A stretch of 64,000 nt of DNA from Microbacterium sp. (GCF_031178445.1 NZ_JAPSIY010000005.1:62001-126000), one strand, 5' to 3'. Shown: positions 1-9,489, numbered from the stretch's first letter. Numbers and translations: made by a program. The notes: a model not told the origin generated them from the sequence alone.

Positions 1-248
1 GGATCGAGTCCCTGCACCCGGATGCGGCCGCTGGTGATCGGGCGCAGTCCGTTCAGCAGCCGCGCGAACGTCGATTTCCCCGAGCCGTTGGCGCCGATGA
101 CAGCGGTGCGCGGCGCGCTCAGCTCGAGACTGACGTCGCGCAGCAGCACCGCGCCGTCGACCGCGACCCGGACCCGATCGAGCGCGATCGCCGCACCGCC
201 CGTGGTCGCCTCGGCGCGCGACGCCCGCTCAGATCGCGTACGACTCAC
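1..248 (-). CDS. ABC/ECF transporter ATP-binding protein (biotin transporter ATPase-like), 3' end off window
   Basis: Reverse strand reads VSRTRSERASRAEATTGGAAIALDRVRVAVDGAVLLRDVSLELSAPRTAVIGANGSGKSTFARLLNGL; Walker A present; overlaps the end of bioY. Confidence 0.8.
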   Translation of the reverse strand, partial: MSRTRSERASRAEATTGGAAIALDRVRVAVDGAVLLRDVSLELSAPRTAVIGANGSGKSTFARLLNGLRPITSGRIRVQGLD

Positions 249-804
249 GTGCACGGCCGGGGAAGGCGCGCGGGTAAGCCCGCCGCAGCGCCACCGCCAG
301 CGTGGTCGCGGCGGCGGCCTTCAGGAGGTCGCCGGGCAGGAACACCACACTCGAAAGCGCGGTGGGACCGAGCGGCACTCCGGTGACGAACGCCTGGACG
401 GGGATGCCGAAGAGGTAGACGACGACGATACCGCCAGCGAACGCACCGAGTGCCGCCCGCCACCACGTGAAGGTTCGGTGGTGGGCGATCACCCCCACCA
501 CGACCGAACCGACGATCCAGCCCGCCATGTACCCTGCAGTCGGTCCCATGAACGCCCCCAGACCTCCGCGTCCGCCGGCGAGCACCGGCAGGCCCACTGC
601 AGCCAGCGCGAGCACGACCAGCACCGAAAGCGGAGCGCGGCGAGCGCCGAGCACGAGCCCGGCGAGCATGACCCCGAGCGTCTGAGCGGTGACGGGCACG
701 CCCGAGGGCAGGGGGATGGTCACGGTGCCGAGCACGACGATCAGCGCCGCGAACACGGCGACCCTCGCGAGATCGGCGCCGAGGGGTCGGGTGGGTTCGG
801 ACAT
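229..804 (-). CDS. bioY: Biotin transporter BioY
   Basis: 191 aa starting MSEPTRPLGADLARVAVFAALIVVLGTVTIPLPSGVPVTAQTLGVMLAGLVLG; BioY family pattern; adjacent ATPase. Confidence 0.92.
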   Translation of the reverse strand: MSEPTRPLGADLARVAVFAALIVVLGTVTIPLPSGVPVTAQTLGVMLAGLVLGARRAPLSVLVVLALAAVGLPVLAGGRGGLGAFMGPTAGYMAGWIVGSVVVGVIAHHRTFTWWRAALGAFAGGIVVVYLFGIPVQAFVTGVPLGPTALSSVVFLPGDLLKAAAATTLAVALRRAYPRAFPGRARESYAI

Positions 805-838
805 CGGGTTCCTTTCCGAGGCGCGGGATCTCCGCACC

Positions 839-866
839 TGAACACTGTTCACCTGAACGGTGTTCA
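839..866. promoter_or_regulatory. Tandem TGAAC-N3-GTTCA operators (BioQ-like)
   Basis: TGAACACTGTTCA at 839-851 and TGAACGGTGTTCA at 854-866, 15-bp period, between divergent bioY and the tetR gene; -10 TATACT at 868-873. Confidence 0.75.
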
Positions 867-880
867 CTATACTGATTCCC

Positions 881-1432
881 ATGTCTCCCGCACGCCACGA
901 TCGCCGAAGCGTGGTCGAGCGCGCCCTGCGGCTGCTCGACGACGTCGGCCTGCCCGACCTCTCGATGCGCCGGCTCGCGACCGAGCTCGATGTGCAGCCG
1001 AGTGCGCTGTACTGGCACTTCCCGAACAAGCAGCAGCTTCTCGCGGCGGTCGCCGACCGCATCCTCGAGGCGGTGCCGCAACCGGACGCTGGGGCCCCTG
1101 TGCCCGACACGGCCCGCGCCATCCGCGACGCGCTGCTCGCGTACCGCGACGGTGCGGAGGTGGTGATGAGCACCTATGCGCTGCGTCTCGGCGCACGGAG
1201 GGCACAGGACGCGCTGACCGCATCGCTCGGAGGTGACGCCGGTGAGACGCTCGCGGATGCCGCGTTCGAGTTCATCCTCGGCCACAGCGCGCTGCTGCAG
1301 CAGCGCATGCATGCGCAGAGCATCGGAGCCGTGGAGGCGGACTCCGCAGACCCGGCGCATCGAGCCGACCTGGTGTTCGACGCCGGCATCCGCAGCTTCG
1401 CCGCGCTCAGCGGCGCCCGTCGCCCATCCTGA
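881..1432 (+). CDS. TetR family transcriptional regulator (candidate BioQ)
   Basis: MSPARHDRRSVVERALRLLDDVGLPDLSMRRLATELDVQPSALYWHFPNKQQLLAAVADRI: TetR HTH; divergent from bioY. Confidence 0.88.
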   Translation: MSPARHDRRSVVERALRLLDDVGLPDLSMRRLATELDVQPSALYWHFPNKQQLLAAVADRILEAVPQPDAGAPVPDTARAIRDALLAYRDGAEVVMSTYALRLGARRAQDALTASLGGDAGETLADAAFEFILGHSALLQQRMHAQSIGAVEADSADPAHRADLVFDAGIRSFAALSGARRPS

Positions 1433-2813
1433 GGCCGGGCAGCAGCGACACCAGCAGGATCGCCGCAGCGATCAGATAGACGGTGAGGTAGCCGGAGCCG
1501 CCGATCGGCAGCAGCACGAAGCCGAGACCGGCGAGTGCGATCATCACCGCGGAGCCGGTCGAGTCCGAGATCGACAGAGCGGCGGAGTTGAAACCCTCGT
1601 CCGCCGTCGTCGAGTATGCGAGCGTCAGCACCGTGAGGCGCGGATAGATCAGCCCCATGCCCGCTCCCGCCAGCCCCCAACCGACCACCGCCACCCAGGG
1701 CGCCGCGTCGACGATCACGACGAACAGGATGGATGCGACCGCGAGCATCATCAAGGGGACCCCGACCATCACGATCCTGGTGCTGCCGAGCAAGTCGCCG
1801 TAGCGCCCCTGCACGGCCGAGGCCGTCGACCATCCCAGCGCGGCGAGAGTGAGGGCGAGCCCGGCGATCGTGGGCGAGAACTCGAAGCGGTCCATCAACA
1901 GCTTCGGAACATACGCCTCCGCGGCGAAGAAGGCGCCCGCGGCGAGCCCCCTCATCAGCACGGTGCTCGGCAGCCCGGCTGACGCACGCAGGGTTCCGCG
2001 CGGCAACAGGGGCAGGATCGCGATTCCGATGACCAGGATCGACGCCAGCGCGATCGGCGCGCCGAACGCGGGCGGAGCGTCGGCCGAGAAGCCCACCGCC
2101 ACGGCGCACACGGCCACGACGACGGCGAGCAGCATCCGGGTCACGATTCCGCCGCGCCGAGCGGGGGCGGGAGATTCGGGTCGCACGCGGTCGGCCTGCG
2201 GATCGGCCGGCTCATCGGCGTCCTTCGCCAGCGACACCCCCCGCAGTCGCGCCGCCACCAAGGTGAAAGCGGCGGCCGTCAGCACCGCGACACCGAGGAA
2301 CGCCCAGCGCCAGTGCAGGAACTCCGCCACGGCTCCGGCGAGGAACGGGCCGATCATCGATGGCACGACCCACGCGGCCGCATATGCGGCGAAGATCCTG
2401 CCGTGCAGGTGCGACGGATACACCCTGGCGACCACGACGTACACCGCGACCGTCTGGCCACCGGCGCCGAGTCCCTGGATCAGCCTGCCGACGATGAAGG
2501 TGTACATATCGAGCGCGAAGCCCGATACCAGGAGCCCGACCGCGAACAGCAGCACCGCCGTGTACAGCGGGGCGCGGGGCCCGGATCGGTCGCTCCACGC
2601 TCCTGCGCCGACCATACCGATGACGCCGGTCGCGAGCGTGCCCGAGAACGCGACGGCGAACAGCGCCTCGCCGTGCAGATCAGCGCTGACGACGGGCATC
2701 ACGGTGGTGACCGCGAGTGCCTCGATGGCGGCGAGGAAGATCAGTGCGACGGTGCCGACGGTGATGCCGAGCCTGGTGCGATCCCAGATGCTCGCCGCTG
2801 CTGTGCTGCTCAC
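1407..2813 (-). CDS. MFS transporter
   Basis: 468 aa, multiple hydrophobic segments, GTLATGVIGMVGAGAWSDRSGPRAPL motif; 4-bp overlap with upstream aminotransferase. Confidence 0.85.
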   Translation of the reverse strand: MSSTAAASIWDRTRLGITVGTVALIFLAAIEALAVTTVMPVVSADLHGEALFAVAFSGTLATGVIGMVGAGAWSDRSGPRAPLYTAVLLFAVGLLVSGFALDMYTFIVGRLIQGLGAGGQTVAVYVVVARVYPSHLHGRIFAAYAAAWVVPSMIGPFLAGAVAEFLHWRWAFLGVAVLTAAAFTLVAARLRGVSLAKDADEPADPQADRVRPESPAPARRGGIVTRMLLAVVVAVCAVAVGFSADAPPAFGAPIALASILVIGIAILPLLPRGTLRASAGLPSTVLMRGLAAGAFFAAEAYVPKLLMDRFEFSPTIAGLALTLAALGWSTASAVQGRYGDLLGSTRIVMVGVPLMMLAVASILFVVIVDAAPWVAVVGWGLAGAGMGLIYPRLTVLTLAYSTTADEGFNSAALSISDSTGSAVMIALAGLGFVLLPIGGSGYLTVYLIAAAILLVSLLPGLRMGDGRR

Positions 2814-3985
2814 TCCTGCGCCGCGCCCGACGCGGCCCGCACCCGTCCGATGCGCTCGAAGGCCTCGGTGAGGATCTCCGGACTGGTGCCGAAGTTCACC
2901 CGGACATGCCCCTCTCCCTCGGCGCCGAACGCGGGCCCGAAGTGCAGGGCGACCTTCGCCTCGCGCAGGATGTGCTTCGCGGGGTTCGCCCCCCAGCCCA
3001 GCTCAGTGAGATCGATCCAGGCGAGATACCCGGCATCGGGCAGTCTGTATCGCGCCTCGGGCAGGTGATCGGCGAGCAGGTCGGCGATCAGCCTCCTGTT
3101 CTCGTCGAGCGTCGCGAGCAGACCGTCCAGCCACTCATCACTCTCAGGTGCGAAAGCCGCCACCGCCGCAAGCATCCCGAACTGACCCGTGCGCCATTCG
3201 ACCTCGACCGGCAGCCCTCGCAGCAGCGCCGCGTTGGCGTCGGACGCGGCGATCATGAGCGCGCATTTGAGCCCGGCGAGATTGAACGCCTTGCTCGCGC
3301 TGACGACCGCGAACCCGACGCGCTCGGCCGCCTCGCCGCTCGCGAGGAACGGGGTGAAGCGCACGCCGGGCTGCGTCAGCGGGGCATGGATCTCGTCGGA
3401 GATCACAGCCGCTCCGTACTGCTCGGCGAGCCGGGCCAGCGCGTCGAGGCTCTGAGCGAAGTGCACTGTGCCGGTGGGATTGTGCGGATTGCACAGCAGC
3501 ACCGCCCTGGCTCCCCCGGCCAGCGCATCCTCGATGCCGTCGAGATCGAGTTCCCAGCCATCGCCCGTGTCGCGGAGCGGCACCCGCTCGACGACCCCGC
3601 CCGCCTCATCGACGAGGTCGAAGAACGGCGGGTACACCGGCGGGTTCACGATGACGCGCTCCCCGGGCTGGATGACCCTGCGCAGGATCTCGACGATACC
3701 CATGCTGACATCGGCGGTGGAGCGCATGCGCGCGGCATCCGGATGCCAGCCGAAGCGCCGCTGCGCGAAGCCGGCGTAAGCGGCCGCCAGGGGAGTTCGC
3801 GATGCGACGTACCCGGTGTCGCCGGTGCGCACCGCCTGCTCGAGCGCACGGGTGATCGCTGGAGCCAGCGGGAAGTCCGTCTCCGCGACGAACAGCGGAA
3901 GGACATCCTCCGGATACTCGCGCCACTTCTCGCTGCTGCGCTCGCGAAGCTGCGGAAGGCTCAGGGCTCTGACCGGCATCGTCAT
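2810..3985 (-). CDS. MalY/PatB-type PLP-dependent C-S lyase / aminotransferase
   Basis: 391 aa; FVAETDFPLAPAI, NPPVYPPFFDLV, LLCNPHNPTGTV, SASKAFNLAGLKCA motifs. Confidence 0.88.
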   Translation of the reverse strand: MTMPVRALSLPQLRERSSEKWREYPEDVLPLFVAETDFPLAPAITRALEQAVRTGDTGYVASRTPLAAAYAGFAQRRFGWHPDAARMRSTADVSMGIVEILRRVIQPGERVIVNPPVYPPFFDLVDEAGGVVERVPLRDTGDGWELDLDGIEDALAGGARAVLLCNPHNPTGTVHFAQSLDALARLAEQYGAAVISDEIHAPLTQPGVRFTPFLASGEAAERVGFAVVSASKAFNLAGLKCALMIAASDANAALLRGLPVEVEWRTGQFGMLAAVAAFAPESDEWLDGLLATLDENRRLIADLLADHLPEARYRLPDAGYLAWIDLTELGWGANPAKHILREAKVALHFGPAFGAEGEGHVRVNFGTSPEILTEAFERIGRVRAASGAAQE

Positions 3986-4002
3986 ACTCTCAGCCTACGC
4001 GC

Positions 4003-4036
4003 GCAGGCGGCCGTCCCTCACGGGGCGACCGCCTGC
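4003..4036 (-). terminator. Hairpin after the suf operon
   Basis: GCAGGCGG ... CCGCCTGC with inner GTCCC/GGGGC, downstream of sufT stop; no U-tract. Confidence 0.5.
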
Positions 4037-4057
4037 GGAATGCGTGTGTGAAGCGGA

Positions 4058-4387
4058 TCAGATCGCGAAGCCGAGCGCCCGCATCATGTCGCGGCCATCG
4101 TCGGTGATCCGCTCAGGGCCCCACGGCGGCATCCACACCCAGTTGATGCGGAACCGCTCCACGACGTTGTCGAGGGCCTGAGCGGTCTGCTCCTCGAGCA
4201 CATCGGTCAGCGGGCAGCCGGCACTGGTGAGCGTCATGTGGATGACCAGCGCGTCGTTCTCGTCGTCCCAGGCGAGGTCGTAGATCAGGCCGAGATCGAC
4301 GACGTTGATCCCGAGCTCAGGATCCATGACGTCCTTGAGAGCCTCGGTGACCTCGTCGTACTTCTCCTCGGTCAGCGTTGCGGTCAT
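4058..4387 (-). CDS. sufT: Metal-sulfur cluster assembly factor, SufT/MIP18 (DUF59) family
   Basis: 109 aa: TEALKDVMDPELGINVVDLGLIYDLAWDDE...MTLTSAGCPLTDVLEEQ. Confidence 0.9.
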   Translation of the reverse strand: MTATLTEEKYDEVTEALKDVMDPELGINVVDLGLIYDLAWDDENDALVIHMTLTSAGCPLTDVLEEQTAQALDNVVERFRINWVWMPPWGPERITDDGRDMMRALGFAI

Positions 4388-4396
4388 GACACCAGC

Positions 4397-5167
4397 CTAC
4401 GCTTCGACGGGCGCGCCGGGGTCGAGGAACCGGTCGTAGCCCTCGTCCTCCAGGCGGTCTGCCAGCTCGGAGCCGCCCTCCTCGACGATCTTTCCCGCCA
4501 CGACGACGTGCACGTAGTCGGGGCGGATGTAGCGGAGGATGCGGGTGTAGTGCGTGATGAGCAGCACGCCGAGGTTCGTGGACTCCTTGGCGCGGTTGAC
4601 GCCCTCGGACACGATCTTCAGCGCGTCGACGTCGAGACCCGAGTCGGTCTCGTCGAGCACGGCGAGCTTGGGCTGCAGCACCTCGAGCTGAAGGATCTCG
4701 TGGCGCTTCTTCTCTCCGCCTGAGAAGCCCTCGTTGACGTTGCGCTGCGCGAACTTCGGGTCCATGCGCAGGTTGGCCATCGCGCCCTTGACATCCTTGG
4801 TCCACTGACGGATCGAGGGTGCCTCGCCGTCGAGAGCGGTCTTCGCGGTGCGCAGGAAGTTCGTCACGGTGACACCCGGGATCTCGACCGGGTACTGCAT
4901 GGCGAGGAAGAGGCCGGCGCGGGCGCGCTCGTCGACGCTCATCGCCAGCACGTCCTCACCGTCGAACGTGATGGAGCCCTGTGTGACGGTGTACTTCGGA
5001 TGCCCGGCGATGGTGTAGGCCAGAGTCGACTTGCCGGAGCCGTTCGGGCCCATGATGGCGTGTGTCTCTCCGGTGCGGATGGTCAGGTCGATGCCGTTGA
5101 GGATCGGCGTGGTGCCCTCATCGGTCTCGACCGTCACGTGCAGATCGCGGATCTCGAGAACAGACAT
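4397..5167 (-). CDS. sufC: Fe-S cluster assembly ATPase SufC
   Basis: MSVLEIRDLHVTVETDEGTTPILNGIDLTIRTGETHAIMGPNGSGKSTLAYTIAGHPKY; FSGGEKKRHEILQ. Confidence 0.96.
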   Translation of the reverse strand: MSVLEIRDLHVTVETDEGTTPILNGIDLTIRTGETHAIMGPNGSGKSTLAYTIAGHPKYTVTQGSITFDGEDVLAMSVDERARAGLFLAMQYPVEIPGVTVTNFLRTAKTALDGEAPSIRQWTKDVKGAMANLRMDPKFAQRNVNEGFSGGEKKRHEILQLEVLQPKLAVLDETDSGLDVDALKIVSEGVNRAKESTNLGVLLITHYTRILRYIRPDYVHVVVAGKIVEEGGSELADRLEDEGYDRFLDPGAPVEA

Positions 5168-5494
5168 TCAGACTTCCTTCGTGACAGTGGGGTCGATGAG
5201 CACGTCGTCGCCGTCGATCTCGACGGCGTAGACGGGGACGGGCTCGTAAGCGGGGAGGTTCAGGGGCTTTCCGGTGCAGAGCGAGAACGCCGAGCCGTGC
5301 GCCCAGCACTCCAGCGTCTTACCCTCGACGAAGCCCTCGGACAGCGAGATGTCGCCGTGGGTGCAGGTGTCGCCGATCGCGTGGATCTCTCCGTCGGAGT
5401 CCTTCACGATCGCCATGGGGACGCCGTCGAGCTCGACGCGCAGCGGGGCGTCCTGCTCGAGCTCGGCGACACCGCAGGCGCGCTGTGCGCTCAC
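5168..5494 (-). CDS. Rieske-type non-heme iron oxygenase ferredoxin subunit
   Basis: GTG start overlapping the sufD stop; VSAQRACGVAELEQDAPL...DTCTHGDISLSEGFVEGKTLECWAHGSAFSL: CxH...CxxH Rieske ligands. Confidence 0.9.
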   Translation of the reverse strand: MSAQRACGVAELEQDAPLRVELDGVPMAIVKDSDGEIHAIGDTCTHGDISLSEGFVEGKTLECWAHGSAFSLCTGKPLNLPAYEPVPVYAVEIDGDDVLIDPTVTKEV

Positions 5495-6720
5495 TTGGGC
5501 TCCCCCTGGGTAGTCAGCGCCTCGAGAGCGTTCCCCTGTGCGAGCTCGGCCTCGATGGCGGCCAGCAGCTCCTGCTGCAGGGAGGGGATCCCGATGCGCT
5601 GCACGATATCGGTGAGGAATCCGAGCACGACGAGGCGACGGGCCTCCTCCTCGGTGATACCGCGGGCCTGCAGGTAGAACAGCTGCTCGTCGTCGAAGCG
5701 ACCCGTGGCGCTGGCGTGACCCGCGCCGACGATGTCGCCGGTCTGGATCTCGAGGTTCGGGATCGAGTCGGCACGTGCGCCCTCGGTGAGCACCAGGTTG
5801 CGGTTCGCCTCGTACGAGTCGGTGCCGGTGGCATCCGGTCCGATCAGCACGTCGCCGATCCACACGCTGTGAGCGCTCGTCCCCTGCAGCGCACCCTTGT
5901 AGAGCACGTCACCGACGGTGTGGGCGCCCTTGTGGTGCAGGTAGACCTGGCTCTCGAGGTGCTGCCCCGCGTCGGCGTAGCTGAGGCCGTACATGCGTCC
6001 CTCGGATCCCGCTCCGGCCAGCTCCAGGGTCGGGTTCACCCGCACGACGCCGCCGCCGAAGCTGACGACGATGTGGGTGAGCTTCGCATCGCGGTCGACA
6101 CGGGCCTGGTGGGCTGCGCTGTGGATCGCGTCGTCCTGCCACTGCTGCACCGATACGACGGTCAGCTGTGCGCCGTCGCGCACGATGATCTCGACGTTCT
6201 GCGCATACTGCGCGGTGCCGGTGTGACGGAGCACCACCGTGGCCGAGCTGTGCGTCCCGGCTTCGATGACGACGTGCCCGTCGGCACGGCCGCCACGGCC
6301 GTCGATCCGCACCACGACGGGTTCCGAGAGCTCCTCGTCGTTCGGGATGCGGATGTGCATCGCCTCATCGGCGCCCTGCCATGCCACGGCGGAGACAATG
6401 TCCTCAGGGCGGAAGAACTCACCGCGCGGCGCGTCGCCGTGCGCGAGCGCGGGGCGGATCGCCCCGCTGTGGCTGACCGAGTACTCGACGCCGTCGTTCG
6501 ACGTCGCCACCTCGAAGAGCGGCTTCAGCTGTGCGACGGGAGTGTGCTTCCAGTTGACCTCGCGACCGTTCGGAGCGCCGAAGTCGGCAGGGTCGAACGA
6601 GACGGGCCGCTCGGAGCGGGTCTGCACCGGCACGAAGCCTGCGTTCGCGACCTGGGCGGCCGGGTCGATGTGCGCGTTCGCGTGCGGCGCCTGCTCGGGC
6701 GCCTGGGTGGGGGCCGTCAT
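5491..6720 (-). CDS. sufD: Fe-S cluster assembly protein SufD
   Basis: 409 aa; GHASATGRFDDEQLFYLQARGITEEEARRLVVLGFL C-terminal motif. Confidence 0.95.
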   Translation of the reverse strand: MTAPTQAPEQAPHANAHIDPAAQVANAGFVPVQTRSERPVSFDPADFGAPNGREVNWKHTPVAQLKPLFEVATSNDGVEYSVSHSGAIRPALAHGDAPRGEFFRPEDIVSAVAWQGADEAMHIRIPNDEELSEPVVVRIDGRGGRADGHVVIEAGTHSSATVVLRHTGTAQYAQNVEIIVRDGAQLTVVSVQQWQDDAIHSAAHQARVDRDAKLTHIVVSFGGGVVRVNPTLELAGAGSEGRMYGLSYADAGQHLESQVYLHHKGAHTVGDVLYKGALQGTSAHSVWIGDVLIGPDATGTDSYEANRNLVLTEGARADSIPNLEIQTGDIVGAGHASATGRFDDEQLFYLQARGITEEEARRLVVLGFLTDIVQRIGIPSLQQELLAAIEAELAQGNALEALTTQGEPK

Positions 6721-6721
6721 A

Positions 6722-8143
6722 TCAGCCGACCGATCCTTCCATGCCCATCTCGATGAGCTTGTTCAGTTCCATCGCGTACTCCATCGGCAGCTCGCGCGCG
6801 ATCGGCTCGATGAAGCCGCGCACGATCATCGCCATGGCCTCGTCCTCGGGCATGCCGCGGGACTGCAGGTAGAACAGCTGCTCTTCGCTGACCTTGGAGA
6901 CCGTGGCCTCGTGGCCCAGCTGCACGTCGTCGACCCGGATGTCGATCGCGGGATACGTGTCGGAGCGCGACTTGGTGTCGACCAGCAGGGCGTCGCAGCG
7001 CACGGTGTTGGCCGAATGATGCGCAGCGGCATCCACCCGCACCTCGCCGCGGTAGCCGGCGCGACCGCCGCCTCGCGCGATGGACTTCGAGATGATCGAC
7101 GACTGCGTGTACGGCGCCATGTGGATCATCTTCGCGCCGGCGTCCTGGTGCTGACCGGGGCCGGCGAACGCGACCGACAGGGTCTCGCCCTTGGCGTGCT
7201 CCCCCATCAGGAAGATCGACGGGTACTTCATCGTGACCTTGGAGCCGATGTTGCCGTCGACCCATTCCATGGTCGCACCCTCGTGCGCGACGGCACGCTT
7301 GGTGACCAGGTTGTAGACGTTGTTCGACCAGTTCTGGATCGTCGTGTAGCGCACCCGCGCGTTCTTCTTGACGATGATCTCGACGACGGCCGAGTGCAGC
7401 GAGTCCGACTTGTAGATCGGCGCGGTGCAGCCCTCGATGTAGTGGACGTAGCTGTCCTCGTCGGCGATGATCAGGGTCCGCTCGAACTGGCCCATGTTCT
7501 CGGTGTTGATGCGGAAGTAGGCCTGCAGCGGGATCTCCACGTGCACGCCCTTGGGCACGTACACGAAGGAGCCGCCCGACCATACCGCCGTGTTCAGCGC
7601 GGCGAACTTGTTGTCGCCGGCGGGGATCACGGTGCCGAAGTACTCTTCGAAGAACTCCGGGTGCTCGCGCAGCGCGGTGTCGGTGTCCATGAAGATGACG
7701 CCCTGCTGCTCCAGGTCCTCTCGGATCTGGTGATAGACGACCTCGGACTCGTACTGCGCGGCGACACCGGCGACGAGCCGCTGGCGCTCGGCCTCGGGGA
7801 TGCCGAGGCGCTCGTAGGTCTCGCGGATCTCCGCGGGGAGATCCTCCCAGGTCTGCGCCTGCTTCTCAGTGGAGCGCACGAAGTACTTGATGTTGTCGAA
7901 GTCGATCTCGCTGAGGTCTGCGCCCCAGGTCGGCATCGGCTTGCGATCGAAGAGGGAAAGTCCCTTGAGGCGCGTCTTGAGCATCCACTCCGGCTCGTTC
8001 TTGAGCGTGGAGATGCCGCGGACGACCTCTTCGGAGAGACCGCGTCTGGCGGTGGCGCCGGCGGCGTCCTCATCGTGCCAGCCGAATTCGTACACCCCCA
8101 GACCTTCCAGTTCCGGGCGGTCGATCAGCACATCCGACATCAC
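6722..8143 (-). CDS. sufB: Fe-S cluster assembly protein SufB
   Basis: 473 aa; [53 protein letters not shown]. Confidence 0.97.
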   Translation of the reverse strand: MMSDVLIDRPELEGLGVYEFGWHDEDAAGATARRGLSEEVVRGISTLKNEPEWMLKTRLKGLSLFDRKPMPTWGADLSEIDFDNIKYFVRSTEKQAQTWEDLPAEIRETYERLGIPEAERQRLVAGVAAQYESEVVYHQIREDLEQQGVIFMDTDTALREHPEFFEEYFGTVIPAGDNKFAALNTAVWSGGSFVYVPKGVHVEIPLQAYFRINTENMGQFERTLIIADEDSYVHYIEGCTAPIYKSDSLHSAVVEIIVKKNARVRYTTIQNWSNNVYNLVTKRAVAHEGATMEWVDGNIGSKVTMKYPSIFLMGEHAKGETLSVAFAGPGQHQDAGAKMIHMAPYTQSSIISKSIARGGGRAGYRGEVRVDAAAHHSANTVRCDALLVDTKSRSDTYPAIDIRVDDVQLGHEATVSKVSEEQLFYLQSRGMPEDEAMAMIVRGFIEPIARELPMEYAMELNKLIEMGMEGSVG

Positions 8144-8261
8144 ACACTCTCCTCAATCGGGCCTCAACGGTGTCATCCGCCCCGACACACCTGATCTCCG
8201 TCGAGTATGCGGAGATCGGATGCCGCTGGTGGGCCCTCATCATCGGCGCTCGCGTCGCGCC

Positions 8262-8331
8262 TAAACTGTCAGTGATGGACGTCGCGCAACGCGCACCATC
8301 CCGAACAATCCGATTCTACAGGTTCCACCTG
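8262..8331. promoter_or_regulatory. Overlapping divergent promoters for ctaA (+) and sufB (-)
   Basis: + strand -10 TAAACT 8262-8267; - strand -10 TAGAAT (ATTCTA 8313-8318) flanked by palindrome CAGGT-TCC-ACCTG 8319-8331. Confidence 0.4.
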
Positions 8332-8376
8332 ATCAGCGGGCCGTGCCCGCGGTCGATCGGCGAGCCCGGAGGCATC

Positions 8377-9489
8377 ATGACCGAAACCGCCGCACCCCGA
8401 ACGAACGAGCGCTCGAAGGGGTCTCAAGGCGGCGCCGTCGACGGGCTGCCCGGCGCCGGCAGGGGGCTGAGGGTGTTCGCCTGGCTGTCGTTCCTCGCCG
8501 AGGTGATCATCATCGGCACCGGCGGTGCGGTGCGTCTGACGGGCTCGGGTCTCGGGTGCTCGGAATGGCCGCTGTGCACGCCCGACTCGCTCGTACCGCT
8601 GCCCGAGCAGGGCATCCACGGCATCATCGAGTTCGGCAACCGGACGATGACCGGAGTGGTGGGACTGATCGCGCTGGCGGTCGTGCTCCTCACCCTGCAC
8701 GCTGTGAGCGGTCGCGCGGCCGTCATGCGCGCGCTCGGCTTCGCGGTCGGAGGCGTGATCCTCGGCGTCCTGGTCTACATCGCCGCGTCCGTCCTGTCCC
8801 TGCCCGCCGCGGCGCTGATGTCCGGGGCGCTGCTGCTCGCCGTGCTCGTCGGTGCGGTCGACTCGCTCCGGCGCCCGATGCTGCGGCGCGATCTGGCGGT
8901 ACTCGCCTGGATCGTGCTGGCCGGTGTCATGGCGCAGGCGGTCGTCGGCGGCTTCACCGTGCTGAGCCAGCTCCATCCGTTCATCGTGGGCTTCCACTAC
9001 ACGGCATCACTGCTGCTGGTCTGCGTGACCGCCGCGTATCTCGTACGTCTCGGCTCCGTCCCGGGGCCGCGCACGCACGCCGTTCCGCTCTGGTTCGCGA
9101 TCACGACCCACGTCACGGGCCTCGCCCTCGCGGCGACGATCCTCTTCGGCGTGCTGACAACCGCCTCCGGTCCGCACTCGGGCGATCTCGCCGTGATCCG
9201 CAACGGCTTCGATGCGACGGTGCTCGCCCACGTGCACTCCTGGCCCGGCTACATCCTCGGCGCGCTCGTCGCAGTACTCGCGGTCTCGGCATGGGCTCTC
9301 CGGCTGCCACTGCGCCGGTGGCTGCTCGTGCTCGTCCTCGCGATCCTCGTCCAGATCGGCGTGGGCGTGTGGCAGGCCCGCGAGGGGCTGCCACAGCTCC
9401 TCGTCGGCATCCACATGGTGCTCGCCTCGCTGTCGGCCGCGGCCTACACGGTCGTGGTGCTGAAGCTGAAGCGCCCCATCGAAGACTGA
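8377..9489 (+). CDS. ctaA: Heme A synthase CtaA/COX15
   Basis: MTETAAPRTNERS...LAEVIIIGTGGAVRLTGSGLGCSEWPLCTPDS. Confidence 0.93.
   Translation: MTETAAPRTNERSKGSQGGAVDGLPGAGRGLRVFAWLSFLAEVIIIGTGGAVRLTGSGLGCSEWPLCTPDSLVPLPEQGIHGIIEFGNRTMTGVVGLIALAVVLLTLHAVSGRAAVMRALGFAVGGVILGVLVYIAASVLSLPAAALMSGALLLAVLVGAVDSLRRPMLRRDLAVLAWIVLAGVMAQAVVGGFTVLSQLHPFIVGFHYTASLLLVCVTAAYLVRLGSVPGPRTHAVPLWFAITTHVTGLALAATILFGVLTTASGPHSGDLAVIRNGFDATVLAHVHSWPGYILGALVAVLAVSAWALRLPLRRWLLVLVLAILVQIGVGVWQAREGLPQLLVGIHMVLASLSAAAYTVVVLKLKRPIED

Noticed and set aside
839-866. LexA/SOS boxes at GAACACTGTTC and GAACGGTGTTC
   Set aside because: Spacing is GAAC-N3-GTTC rather than the GAAC-N4-GTTC SOS layout, and context (bioY/TetR) fits BioQ.
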